From a virus: a stretch of 64,000 nt of DNA. Positions 23,826 to 31,491 of this stretch are shown here, piece after piece; within the stretch, counting starts at the first letter, position 1, and each line of letters begins with the position of its first letter. The position numbers were made by a program, and so were the translations under genes. The notes under the pieces were generated by a model, which searched no databases, had not been told where the DNA came from, and saw nothing but the letters and a program-made list of their open reading frames with translations. The DNA is taken from the IMG/VR virus record IMGVR_UViG_3300032242_000723, positions 269,116 through 333,115 of that record, one strand, 5' to 3'.

Positions 23826-25270
23826 AACAAGCAAAAATAATAATCAAAGATGAAGTCAATGTAAAGATTGAGGGACTAGAACTCAATATCCGCAAAGCGT
23901 TGACGAAAAAGTTTGAGTTTGAGAAGCCCGGTGCAAGATATCAGCCAGCAGTACGATTAGGTAGATGGAACGGTAAGGTCAGTTATTTCTCATTAGGTGG
24001 TAGCACCTATATGAATCTACTAGACAAGATCATCCCTGTACTGATCGACTATGACTACGACATTGAGTTACAAGACCTTCGTGAACCTAGCGAAGAGTTA
24101 CAGTTTGAACGGGTGACAGAAGATACCTTTTCTGATATCAAATGGCCAAAAGGACATGAGCGTGAAGGGCAACCTGTTGTCTTGCGTGACTATCAGATAG
24201 AGATCGTAAACAACTTCCTAGAGAACCCTCAATCGCTTCAGGAAGTCGCTACAGGGGCGGGCAAGACTCTTATGACTGCTGCACTGTCTAAGAGTATAGA
24301 GCATCTAGGACGCTCTATAGTGATCGTTCCTAACACATCGTTGGTCGTTCAAACAGAAGCAGACTACATCAACTTAGGGCTTGACGTGGGCGTATATTTC
24401 GGTGCCCGTAAAGAGTATGGAAAAACACATACGATCTGTACCTGGCAATCACTGAATATCTTATTGAAGAACACCGAAGAGGATAGCGAAGTAGTACCCA
24501 GTTTCTTTGAGGATGTCGTATGTGTTATCGTAGACGAGGTACATATGGCTAAGGCTGATGTTCTCAAGACGATGCTAACTGGTGTGCTATCTAATGTCCC
24601 TATTCGTTGGGGACTAACAGGTACGATCCCTAAAGCAGAGATGGATAAGACATCTATATTAGTATCATTGGGACCTGTTATAGGTAAGCTCTCAGCAAGC
24701 GAACTACAAGACAGAGGGGTATTAGCAACCTGTCATGTGAATATCATACAGTTGAAGGATAAGGTAGAGTTTATCAACTATCAAAGTGAACTCAAGCACC
24801 TATTAGAAAATGAATCTCGTCTTGATAAGATCGCAGAACTGATCGCGAATATTAACTTAACAGGTAATACTCTAGTATTAGTTGACCGAGTGAATGCAGG
24901 TAAAGAACTTGCTAGTAGATTACCTAATGCAGTTTTTGTAAACGGCGGAACCAAACTTACAGAGAGAAAAGAAGAATATGACGAAGTTGCTACCAGCAAT
25001 GATAAGGTTATCCTTGCCACCTATGGTGTGGCTGCTGTTGGTATTAACATCCCCCGTATTTTTAATTTGGTTCTCATTGAGCCCGGGAAAAGCTTTGTTC
25101 GTGTCATTCAATCGATTGGTCGTGGTATTAGAAAGGCCGAAGATAAAGACCATGTTCAAATCTGGGATATTACAAGCTCCTGTAAGTTCGCAAAGAGGCA
25201 CCTAACACAACGGAAAGCATTCTATAAAGACGCAAACTACCCATTTACAATAGAGAAATTGGATTACTAA
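23822..25270 (+). CDS. uvsW: UvsW-like DNA/RNA helicase
   Basis: SF2 helicase that in T4 unwinds R-loops and branched intermediates and helps switch from origin- to recombination-dependent replication. At 482 aa it is near T4 UvsW (503 aa). Motifs: Q-like VVLRDYQIEIV, I ATGAGKTLM, Ia VPNTSLVVQT, II VIVDEVHMAK (DEVH), III WGLTGTIPK, V LATYGVAAVGINIP, and VI RVIQSIGRGIRK. The N-terminal 100 residues match the UvsW DNA-binding domain, including RYQPAVRLGRWNGKVSYFS. It overlaps the preceding gene. Confidence 0.95.
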   Translation: MKQAKIIIKDEVNVKIEGLELNIRKALTKKFEFEKPGARYQPAVRLGRWNGKVSYFSLGGSTYMNLLDKIIPVLIDYDYDIELQDLREPSEELQFERVTEDTFSDIKWPKGHEREGQPVVLRDYQIEIVNNFLENPQSLQEVATGAGKTLMTAALSKSIEHLGRSIVIVPNTSLVVQTEADYINLGLDVGVYFGARKEYGKTHTICTWQSLNILLKNTEEDSEVVPSFFEDVVCVIVDEVHMAKADVLKTMLTGVLSNVPIRWGLTGTIPKAEMDKTSILVSLGPVIGKLSASELQDRGVLATCHVNIIQLKDKVEFINYQSELKHLLENESRLDKIAELIANINLTGNTLVLVDRVNAGKELASRLPNAVFVNGGTKLTERKEEYDEVATSNDKVILATYGVAAVGINIPRIFNLVLIEPGKSFVRVIQSIGRGIRKAEDKDHVQIWDITSSCKFAKRHLTQRKAFYKDANYPFTIEKLDY

Positions 25271-25274
25271 TATG

Positions 25275-25303
25275 TTGACATCAAATACTATCTGTGCTAT
25301 ATT
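25275..25303 (+). promoter_or_regulatory. strong sigma70-type promoter with leaderless spacing
   Basis: TTGACA (25275-25280), 17-base spacer, TATATT (25298-25303), then exactly 6 bases (agcaac) to ATG 25310. Confidence 0.88.
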
Positions 25304-25309
25304 AGCAAC

Positions 25310-25813
25310 ATGAGAATACTTACATTAGACGAAAACGAGGCATTCAACCTCGAATACTTGCCAGAAGAAATTGATGATCTAAGATTTGCGGTACTAGATA
25401 ACTCAACACCTACTAATGTAGACTATCTGTATATCCCGTTAATCTTCCTAGAATCATTCAATGCTCCTGCACTCGTGCTCAAGATCGGCAACAAAACGAT
25501 CAAGATGCCAGTTGATTGGCAGATACTAATCGGTGAACAAGAACATGGTGATTTAGAAACTCTTCAGTTGTCCAGCTTGAATGACAGGGGATTCAATGCG
25601 TTTCAGTTCAATCCATTGACATCTAAGGCACCGACATTCTTACCCATTGAGATATTAGATATCTATCCAGATGTGACATGGTATGCACCTAAGTTGCGTA
25701 ATGGACAGTTCTTATGTGTACCAATAGACGATGGTCCCGAACCGCGTTGCGTATACTTTGTTAAAGAGATCAGCAGGAACTGCGAGATCGTAGATTATGG
25801 ACAGGCGTTTTGA
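25310..25813 (+). CDS. conserved hypothetical protein, 167 aa
   Basis: A beta-rich protein starting MRILTLDENEAFNLEYLPEEIDD, with MPVDWQILIGEQEHGDLE, FNAFQFNPL and a C-terminal half FLPIEILDIYPDVTWYAPKL. I recall similar proteins in T4-like marine phages downstream of uvsW, without assigned function. It is transcribed from its own promoter, apparently without a leader. Confidence 0.7.
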   Translation: MRILTLDENEAFNLEYLPEEIDDLRFAVLDNSTPTNVDYLYIPLIFLESFNAPALVLKIGNKTIKMPVDWQILIGEQEHGDLETLQLSSLNDRGFNAFQFNPLTSKAPTFLPIEILDIYPDVTWYAPKLRNGQFLCVPIDDGPEPRCVYFVKEISRNCEIVDYGQAF

Positions 25814-25824
25814 GGGAAATAACA

Positions 25825-25953
25825 ATGGTAAACTTAGAAGCAGTAACAAAGTTCCAAAAGAAGCATAAACAGTCGGATATCATGGGAGTGATTAGAACGA
25901 TGTATCCAGACTTAGAGATCACTCTAGCAAAAAACAAAGGAAAACACAAATGA
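25825..25953 (+). CDS. small protein, 42 aa
   Basis: A short frame with ATG 25825 preceded by gaggga 9 bases upstream, ending in a TGA that overlaps the next ATG (ATGA at 25950). It encodes MVNLEAVTKFQKKHKQSDIM, then a helix GVIRTMYPDLEITLAKN and a basic tail KGKHK. Tight packing, the ribosome site and the overlap all support a real gene. Confidence 0.6.
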   Translation: MVNLEAVTKFQKKHKQSDIMGVIRTMYPDLEITLAKNKGKHK

Positions 25954-26267
25954 ACTTTATCGACAAATGGTTTAGGAAGATGATGCGGAAAGTAGAGCAG
26001 GAAGACTGCACTATTGATGCACCAGAGTCCCGCCCATCATATTCAGGACTGAGAAGTGGTCAGGTTATGAACTTCACGATATACAAGGCTAGTGGTGGAT
26101 TTGTTATTCAGTATAACAACGAAGATAACGATCATAATAACCATAAATCTTACCACGCAGTACCCACACCTAACAATCATGAACCTAAGTTATTGATCGT
26201 GAATAACGGTGAAGATTTGGGCAAGGCTATTGATCAACTTATCTTAGTAGAGGCATTAAAGGCGTAA
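25950..26267 (+). CDS. hypothetical protein, 105 aa
   Basis: Begins MNFIDKWFRKMMRKVEQED, a possible amphipathic helix. A beta-rich centre follows (MNFTIYKASGGFVIQYN), then an Asp/Asn/His-rich loop and a C-terminal helix EDLGKAIDQLILVEALKA. Unknown family. It overlaps both neighbours, sharing one base with the putative gp62 start. Confidence 0.65.
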   Translation: MNFIDKWFRKMMRKVEQEDCTIDAPESRPSYSGLRSGQVMNFTIYKASGGFVIQYNNEDNDHNNHKSYHAVPTPNNHEPKLLIVNNGEDLGKAIDQLILVEALKA

Positions 26268-26854
26268 TGGCTAAAGAAAAGGTACAAGCTGACGAGAAGT
26301 TTGAGAACCAAGACTTTGACTTGTTCCAAGCCCTCATTGCTATTGACAAGAAAGACTATGGTTACTACGATAGACTGACTGTTGAACAGCAGAAGAAGTT
26401 TGTACCTTTCATGATGTTACATTGGGTCAGTGCAGTGAATGGTGGTAAAGATATTCAATCTTACTATCTTCAAAGCACTGATTATCATGCGAACAAGTAT
26501 CTGTTCAATGAGAATGTGCAAAAGCATCCCAAGTTACAGTGGCTAATGCTATGTTCAGCAAGTCCAGGTGTGGGGAAACAGTTCCATCAGTGGATACCTC
26601 ATATCAAGGACAAAGTGGCAAAACTACGAGAAAAGCCAAAGAATAAAGAGATCAAAGAATACTACAAGAAGATTTATCCTAGAGCGAGTGACAGTGACCT
26701 TACCCTATTGAGTGAGAGATATGTTGACCAACATCGCAAAAAGATGTATCTTGCTAATAAGTTTCCTACCCTGAAGTTTGATGAGATTGAGACATTAAGT
26801 GGCATTATTACAGACCAAGACATTGAAGACTACGAACAAGACTGGGGCAACTGA
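26267..26854 (+). CDS. putative clamp-loader small subunit (T4 gp62-like)
   Basis: 195 aa. The pattern DLFQALIAIDKKDYGYYDRL, KKFVPFMMLHWVSAV, ANKYLFNENVQKHPKLQWLML, FHQWIPHIKDK and EIKEYYKKIYPRASDSDL follows the architecture of gp62-type clamp-loader subunits (T4 gp62 187 aa), which work with gp44 to load the gp45 sliding clamp. gp44 and gp45 are not visible in this window. The assignment is from remembered family shape, not an alignment. Confidence 0.55.
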   Translation: MAKEKVQADEKFENQDFDLFQALIAIDKKDYGYYDRLTVEQQKKFVPFMMLHWVSAVNGGKDIQSYYLQSTDYHANKYLFNENVQKHPKLQWLMLCSASPGVGKQFHQWIPHIKDKVAKLREKPKNKEIKEYYKKIYPRASDSDLTLLSERYVDQHRKKMYLANKFPTLKFDEIETLSGIITDQDIEDYEQDWGN

Positions 26855-27530
26855 ACCTAAGTTCGGTTGCGAGTTCTGTAATAGATCGTTTCAGCGTGAG
26901 ACATCTATTGCTACTCACCTCTGCGAAAACAAGCGTAGGTGGCAAGACAAAGACCAAGCAGGAAATCGTATTGGCTTCCAAGCTTGGTTAGAGTTCTACA
27001 AAAAGAACACCGCGACTAAGAAGGCTCGGACTTATCTTGACTTCACAAAGAGTGCATATTACCTAGCGTTTGTGAAGTTCGGTCATTATTGTGTCAATGT
27101 AAATGTGTTGAATGTCAGCCGCTATGCTGATTGGCTACTCAAAAACTCAGTCAGTATTGACAACTGGTGCAGCGATACGACCTACACTAAGTTTATCATT
27201 GATCATCTCAAAACAGAAGATCCATTTGACGCGATTGCTCGTAGTATTGAGACAGCTATCACACATGCAAAGAATGAAGGTATACAGAGTCACGATTACT
27301 TGCGTTATGGCAATCGTAATAAACTCTGTCATGTGATTACCACTGGTAAGATCAGTCCTTGGATGCTTTATCATAGCACGAGTGGTATTGAGATGATTGA
27401 AAGCCTGGACGAGATACATCAAAAGATGATCATAGATTATATCAATCCAGAACAATGGGCGATCAAGTTTGTGCGTAACGCAGATATCATTCCGCAGATC
27501 AAAGAACTATTATCCGCTGCAGGGTACTGA
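26823..27530 (+). CDS. C2H2-type zinc-finger protein, about 235 aa
   Basis: Contains KFGCEFCNRSFQRETSIATHLCENKRRW (key residues C-x2-C ... H-x-C), a zinc finger near the N-terminus. It is followed by FYKKNTATKKARTYLDFTKSAYYLAFVKFG and a helical body, a protein type I recall in T4-like marine phages. There is no ATG: candidate starts are TTG 26823, used here, or GTG 26799, both inside the previous gene. Translation may be coupled, or may reach it by +1 frameshift from that gene. DNA or RNA binding is likely; function unknown. Confidence 0.65.
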   Translation: MKTTNKTGATEPKFGCEFCNRSFQRETSIATHLCENKRRWQDKDQAGNRIGFQAWLEFYKKNTATKKARTYLDFTKSAYYLAFVKFGHYCVNVNVLNVSRYADWLLKNSVSIDNWCSDTTYTKFIIDHLKTEDPFDAIARSIETAITHAKNEGIQSHDYLRYGNRNKLCHVITTGKISPWMLYHSTSGIEMIESLDEIHQKMIIDYINPEQWAIKFVRNADIIPQIKELLSAAGY

Positions 27531-27811
27531 TGGATTTCCCTCATCCTATATCCCATATGCCACCCAAAAAAGCCTGGTATGATTGTAAGCCTGGGTGGCA
27601 TGAGGTCATTATACCTACTCCTTGGGATACAGAAAACAATGAACCAGGATGTTATAAAGTCATCCGATGGCTGTACGAGAATATAGCACAATGCGAAAGA
27701 CATTGTATATGGGCTGGTAGTTTCTATCTATTTCAGGACCCCAGATCGGTTACCAGCATTAAGTGTAGATATGAAAGAGATTACTTATGGCTAAAGCTAA
27801 CATGGGGATGA
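27530..27811 (+). CDS. hypothetical protein, 93 aa
   Basis: A tryptophan- and proline-rich small protein (MDFPHPISHMPPKKAWYDC, HEVIIPTPWDTE, WLYENIAQCERHCIWAGSFYLFQD) with four cysteines. It starts one base inside the previous stop and overlaps the next gene by 25 bases. No domain recognised. Confidence 0.65.
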   Translation: MDFPHPISHMPPKKAWYDCKPGWHEVIIPTPWDTENNEPGCYKVIRWLYENIAQCERHCIWAGSFYLFQDPRSVTSIKCRYERDYLWLKLTWG

Positions 27812-28080
27812 CATCTTCTCCTACCATTGTATATGAAGAAATAGACAACACACCAAAGTTAAACATCGTTACTAAACAACTTTGGGTCGACGGTCAAGGT
27901 TGGGTTCCTACAAAGTTTTACAACATTCCTAACTTAGGTAGGATATCAAACATATCCCCACTTGAGCGATGGTGCATAGACAACTTAGGCGAACCTAATT
28001 ATCTAGGCAGATGGTTTAAAGGGTCTCAAACGATCATTCTTGATGATAAATCCTACATGCTTTGGTTGCTGATGAAATGA
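27787..28080 (+). CDS. hypothetical protein, 97 aa
   Basis: Starts MAKANMGMTSSPTIVYEEID, with KQLWVDGQGWVPTKFYNIPN and a C-terminal half rich in W/Y (LGRWFKGSQTIILDDKSYMLWLLMK). It overlaps the preceding gene by 25 bases. Unknown function. Confidence 0.6.
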   Translation: MAKANMGMTSSPTIVYEEIDNTPKLNIVTKQLWVDGQGWVPTKFYNIPNLGRISNISPLERWCIDNLGEPNYLGRWFKGSQTIILDDKSYMLWLLMK

Positions 28081-28109
28081 AATATTTACCCATGATACAC
28101 TTTTTGCAC

Positions 28110-28138
28110 TTGCTTAATATCCTAAGCAGTGCTACTAT
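28110..28138 (+). promoter_or_regulatory. sigma70-type promoter for the exonuclease gene
   Basis: TTGCTT (28110-28115), 17-base spacer, TACTAT (28133-28138), with predicted start near 28145 and ribosome site ggaaaag before ATG 28169. Confidence 0.6.
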
Positions 28139-28168
28139 ACAAAATAGACAACATATGGAAAAGAATTA

Positions 28169-28720
28169 ATGGCACATGCAATCATGATTGATATGGAAAC
28201 GCTTGACACTGCTACGTCAACAGTTATCCTTACCATCGGCGCGGTATTGTTTGATCCAATGGGATCCGGTATTATCGAACAAATCGAACTTCGTCCTACT
28301 ATGGATGAACAAACAGACGTATACAATCGTACAATCAGTGAAGACACTCTGCGTTGGTGGAGCGAACAAAGCCCTGACGCTATCAACGAAGCAATGGGTG
28401 ATCATGATCGTATCCCATATAAGGAATGTATGGAGAAACTTGCTAAGTTCTGCTGGAACAGAAAGGCTGTTTGGTCTAACGGTTCCGTCTTTGACATCAT
28501 GATTGCAGAGTCGTCCTTCGCTGAACTTGACATCAAGACTCCTTGGCAGTTCTGGTCTATCCGCGATTGTCGTACTATATATGAACTTGCAAATGTCAGC
28601 CTCAAAGACGGTGGACACGTGACCTCACACAAGGCAGTAGAAGATGCGGCTCATCAGGCTGCATGTGTTCAACGAGCATACAAGAAACTGTATGACGCAG
28701 GGTTTACGCACCTCAAATGA
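28169..28720 (+). CDS. dexA: 3'-5' exonuclease, DexA-like (DEDD family)
   Basis: 183 aa. An RNase-H-fold DEDD exonuclease: IMIDMETLDTATSTVILTIGAVLFDP carries the first Asp/Glu pair (DME). TLRWWSEQSPDA matches the T4 DexA STIEWWKNQSPEA region. VWSNGSVFDIMIAESSF gives the second Asp, and HKAVEDAAHQA the final His/Asp, placing it in the DEDDh group. In T4, DexA degrades ssDNA or RNA 3' ends. It is the first gene of a compact run with overlapping neighbours. Confidence 0.82.
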   Translation: MAHAIMIDMETLDTATSTVILTIGAVLFDPMGSGIIEQIELRPTMDEQTDVYNRTISEDTLRWWSEQSPDAINEAMGDHDRIPYKECMEKLAKFCWNRKAVWSNGSVFDIMIAESSFAELDIKTPWQFWSIRDCRTIYELANVSLKDGGHVTSHKAVEDAAHQAACVQRAYKKLYDAGFTHLK

Positions 28721-28920
28721 CTAAGATTTATGAGTTTCCTCCTCAGCAACGGAAAACTGTTGAAACTTGGCTTACTGAGAACGTAAGCATAGAGGGGACT
28801 CGGTGGTGGACACATGGATTGAACGTGACTACTGAAGGACCATTGGTATATAAAGTTCACATTGATCTTACTGAAGAAGAAGAATCTAAACTTACTTGGT
28901 TTATATTGGCAAATAAATGA
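28717..28920 (+). CDS. hypothetical protein, 67 aa
   Basis: A small protein (MTKIYEFPPQQRKTVETWLTEN ... EGPLVYKVHIDLTEEEESKLTWFILANK) of alpha/beta character. It overlaps the exonuclease gene and the DnaE-like gene by 4 bases each. No known domain. Confidence 0.65.
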   Translation: MTKIYEFPPQQRKTVETWLTENVSIEGTRWWTHGLNVTTEGPLVYKVHIDLTEEEESKLTWFILANK

Positions 28921-29498
28921 ACTTAGATGCAGATGTTGACATTGACGTAGGTGATCGGGATAAGGTTCTTAATCTTATCAAGCATATCCCTGCATCTATG
29001 CGTAACGTCACTCCTATCAGGAAGCATTCGTCTGGGGTTTATGTCACTGATATTCCCTATGATCCTGTTTATGATATGGCTACGATTGATTATGCTGAAG
29101 CAGAACAACGCGGCTATTTCAAACTTGACTTGCTTAATGTTCATGTCTATAACTTGATCAAAGATGAAGAACATTTATTACGTATGATGCAGGAACCAGA
29201 TTGGTCTATGTTGAAAAAGCGTAGCATTGTTCTAGAGTTGATTCACCTCGGCAATCAGGCTGATTCTGTTAGTAGAATGCCAGAACCAATCGACTCCATC
29301 CCTAGACTAGCAATGTTCCTAGCAGCGATCAGACCTGCAAAGAGACATCTGTTAGGTAAGTCTTGGAAAGAGATCAACGAAACTGTGTGGGATAAAGATC
29401 AAACTGGATACAGTTTCAAAAAGAGCCATGCTCTTGCCTATGCACAACTGGTAGTCGTCCACATGAACTTACTAAAAGAACAGGAAAACAAAGCATGA
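28917..29498 (+). CDS. miniature DnaE-like protein, 193 aa
   Basis: It carries, in order, short blocks that match the bacterial Pol III alpha (DnaE) palm and neighbours. ADVDIDVGDRDKVL (5-18) is like PDFDVDFCMEKRDQVI, keeping the two catalytic-type Asps D8 and D10. YFKLDLLNVHVY holds D71 (like VKFDFLGL). PIDSIPRLAMFLAAIRPAKRH and GYSFKKSHALAYA (164-176) follow, the latter like GYGFNKSHSAAYA. The PHP, fingers, clamp-binding and most palm/thumb regions of DnaE (about 1,160 aa) are absent. I recall homologues in cyanophages without a demonstrated role. It is linked by 4-base overlaps on both sides. Confidence 0.75.
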   Translation: MNLDADVDIDVGDRDKVLNLIKHIPASMRNVTPIRKHSSGVYVTDIPYDPVYDMATIDYAEAEQRGYFKLDLLNVHVYNLIKDEEHLLRMMQEPDWSMLKKRSIVLELIHLGNQADSVSRMPEPIDSIPRLAMFLAAIRPAKRHLLGKSWKEINETVWDKDQTGYSFKKSHALAYAQLVVVHMNLLKEQENKA

Positions 29499-29710
29499 AT
29501 TGGATCAAGTGGCTCGGTACAACTGGGGTGATTGTAGCAACTATTCTTCGTGCATTAGGCTATCACGTTGAAGATATGGTGATCGGATTTCTAGGCACTG
29601 TGTTGTGGACATATGCAGCGTATAAAGATAAGGATATGGCACTGTTAACTTGTAACGTGTTTATCATAGCAGTATTGTCATATGGCATTTTAAAGGGATT
29701 TGGACACTAA
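29495..29710 (+). CDS. small membrane protein, 71 aa
   Basis: Two or three hydrophobic segments: WLGTTGVIVATILRALGY, VIGFLGTVLWTYAAY and LLTCNVFIIAVLSYGIL. This type recurs in T4-like cyanophages without known function. It overlaps the DnaE-like gene by 4 bases and shares one base with the deformylase start. A membrane anchor or holin-like role is possible. Confidence 0.7.
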   Translation: MNWIKWLGTTGVIVATILRALGYHVEDMVIGFLGTVLWTYAAYKDKDMALLTCNVFIIAVLSYGILKGFGH

Positions 29711-30234
29711 TGATTGGAAAAACAATGGAACTTAAACTACTCAAAGAAAACGATCCTAAACTACTTCAACCATCTACACCTTGGGACTTTGATGTTGACG
29801 GTGATCCAACCGAACTCGTTAAGGAAATGGTGCGAGTACTAACTGAGAACGGCGGCGTTGGTCTTGCTGCGCCGCAATGCGGAATCAATAAGACGATCTT
29901 TATCATGGGCAACTTCACGAAGATGGTAGTCTGTATCAATCCAAAGATCGTTTCTCTATCAGAGGGACGCACTACTGACACAGAAGGATGCTTGAGTTTC
30001 CCCGAACTTTGGCTAAAGGTTTCAAGAGCCGATAGTTGCTTTGTCAGTTATCAAAACACATCAGGTGAGTTGGTTGAAGATGAACTTACAGGAATGATGG
30101 CTCGTGTTTATCTGCATGAGTTTGATCATCTATTGGGGATCACGTTTGATCAACGAGTTGGTGAAATGAAGTTGAAGATGGCTAAGGAAACAAGAGTTAA
30201 AGACTTGAAGAAGAAGTCTAGGGCATCCGCTTAA
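29710..30234 (+). CDS. def: peptide deformylase
   Basis: Removes the formyl group from nascent N-terminal Met. All three motifs are intact: GGVGLAAPQCG (48-58), EGCLSFPELW (metal ligand C93), and HEFDH (H135, E136, H139). At 174 aa it has bacterial type length, longer at the C-terminus than the trimmed versions known from some cyanophages. The last 17 bases overlap a minus-strand gene. In marine phages the enzyme is thought to support high protein turnover during infection. Confidence 0.95.
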   Translation: MIGKTMELKLLKENDPKLLQPSTPWDFDVDGDPTELVKEMVRVLTENGGVGLAAPQCGINKTIFIMGNFTKMVVCINPKIVSLSEGRTTDTEGCLSFPELWLKVSRADSCFVSYQNTSGELVEDELTGMMARVYLHEFDHLLGITFDQRVGEMKLKMAKETRVKDLKKKSRASA

Positions 30235-30598
30235 CAAGCGTAATACTCCTACGCTTAGCACGTTTCTTAGCAAAGTCTGTCATACTAACAACAGGACCGT
30301 GTAAAATCTCTAGGCTCTTATTGTTGAATGTTCTAATATAGGGCTTGAAGATGGACCAATCATCTTTCAGGAAAAGGTTAATGGGAATCGTTCTATTTGA
30401 TTCCCACCACCATATGTCTCCTAGTTCTAAAAACTTAGCCTTAAGATCGGCTGTTAATATTGACCCGTAATCGTACATGGTTGTTACCATGTCGTCGCGA
30501 TTCTGGATGATACCTACAAAGTCTTGTGAGGCATAGGAACAGACCGTGATAAACGGGTGATTATTACTCAGTTTGATGAAAAAATCGTTTGCGTCCAT
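30218..30598 (-). CDS. conserved T4-like hypothetical protein, 126 aa
   Basis: A minus-strand gene convergent with def. Sequence features: MDANDFFIKLSNNHPFITVC, DFVGIIQNRDDMVTTMYDYG, FLELGDIWWWESNRTIPINLFL and a basic C-terminus DFAKKRAKRRSITLVKRMP. I recall a closely similar protein beside peptide deformylase in cyanophages. No function is known. A late-type box lies 10 bases before its ATG on the minus strand. Confidence 0.75.
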   Translation of the reverse strand: MDANDFFIKLSNNHPFITVCSYASQDFVGIIQNRDDMVTTMYDYGSILTADLKAKFLELGDIWWWESNRTIPINLFLKDDWSIFKPYIRTFNNKSLEILHGPVVSMTDFAKKRAKRRSITLVKRMP

Positions 30599-30608
30599 GA
30601 TGTAACTG

Positions 30609-30616
30609 TATTTACA
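30609..30616 (-). promoter_or_regulatory. late promoter TGTAAATA (minus strand)
   Basis: Reads TGTAAATA on the minus strand, 10 bases before ATG 30598, giving a predicted 5-base leader. It is near, but transcribed away from, the plus-strand box at 30654. Confidence 0.5.
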
Positions 30617-30653
30617 CTAGGTTGCCCAAACTTAATATTTTAATATTATAAAG

Positions 30654-30661
30654 ACTAAATA
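30654..30661 (+). promoter_or_regulatory. late promoter ACTAAATA
   Basis: Late box 21 bases before the GTG start at 30683; predicted start about 30667, leaving a short leader that includes aaggag. Confidence 0.65.
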
Positions 30662-30682
30662 CTATATCAAGGAGCAACATCA

Positions 30683-31444
30683 GTGTATTCCACTTCAGTT
30701 TATGTATATACACAACGACAAATAGTTGTTACCCTGTCAGGAAACTCACCGAGGAAGTATATGCCACAGTATGCAAAAACACTTACACTGCACAAAGGTG
30801 TAGACAACCAGTTGCAGTTCCAGTTCTTGAATCAACAGCAAAAACCAGTTGACATCACGGGTAAGGAAATCACTTGTAGAATCATCAACTATAACGGTGG
30901 TGCAATACTGTTGACTAAGGCACTAAATCTTCAGTTTGCATTAACTGGCATCGCGACTCTTGATTTGAATGCCGCTGATATCGAGAACATTTCTCCGCAA
31001 CTATGCTACTATACACTTGAGATTCCAGTAGGGGCATTCAACTATCCTGTATTCGTTGATCAAAATGCAGGTGGGCGCGGCGATCTAAATATCATCAACT
31101 CTATTCTACCAGCATTTGTTCCATCGTCAAATGTAACGATTCCAACTGGACAAACTTTCCCTAATCTGGCACCCAATGTAACGACCCCTCTTGTATACCA
31201 TACTAGCGTAATCAATACTGAAGACAATCCTGTACTGACTATTCAGGCTAGATATGAAGAGTTCAATGGTAATGTAGTTATCGAAGGTTCCTGCCAACCA
31301 GATACTGATTGGTATCCTATTGAACTACATACTTACGATTCCATTACAGATACTTTGGGTTATGTAGTCAGAGGCTTTCATCCGTTCATTAGAATGGAAT
31401 TCACCAGTAATGCAGGCGCGGTTACTAACATAATCTCCCGTTAA
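30683..31444 (+). CDS. virion structural protein of marine T4-like phages, 253 aa
   Basis: I use GTG 30683, preceded by aaggag 8 bases upstream. The N-terminus (YSTSVYVYTQRQIVVTLSG, then YAKTLTLHKGVDNQLQFQFLNQQQKPVDITG, in parts TLTLHKGVDNQ and FQFLNQQQKPVDIT) matches a recurring structural protein of cyanophages. The second half is beta-sandwich-like (SVINTEDNPVLTIQARYEEF ... FHPFIRMEFTSN). Late promoter control supports a virion role. Location in the particle unknown. Confidence 0.7.
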   Translation: MYSTSVYVYTQRQIVVTLSGNSPRKYMPQYAKTLTLHKGVDNQLQFQFLNQQQKPVDITGKEITCRIINYNGGAILLTKALNLQFALTGIATLDLNAADIENISPQLCYYTLEIPVGAFNYPVFVDQNAGGRGDLNIINSILPAFVPSSNVTIPTGQTFPNLAPNVTTPLVYHTSVINTEDNPVLTIQARYEEFNGNVVIEGSCQPDTDWYPIELHTYDSITDTLGYVVRGFHPFIRMEFTSNAGAVTNIISR

Positions 31445-31457
31445 GTTACCAGAATAC

Positions 31458-31485
31458 TTGATTAAACAACAGGATATGCTATACT
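31458..31485 (+). promoter_or_regulatory. sigma70-type promoter with leaderless spacing
   Basis: TTGATT (31458-31463), 16-base spacer, TATACT (31480-31485), then exactly 6 bases (gatatc) to ATG 31492 of the primase gene. Confidence 0.75.
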
Positions 31486-31491
31486 GATATC

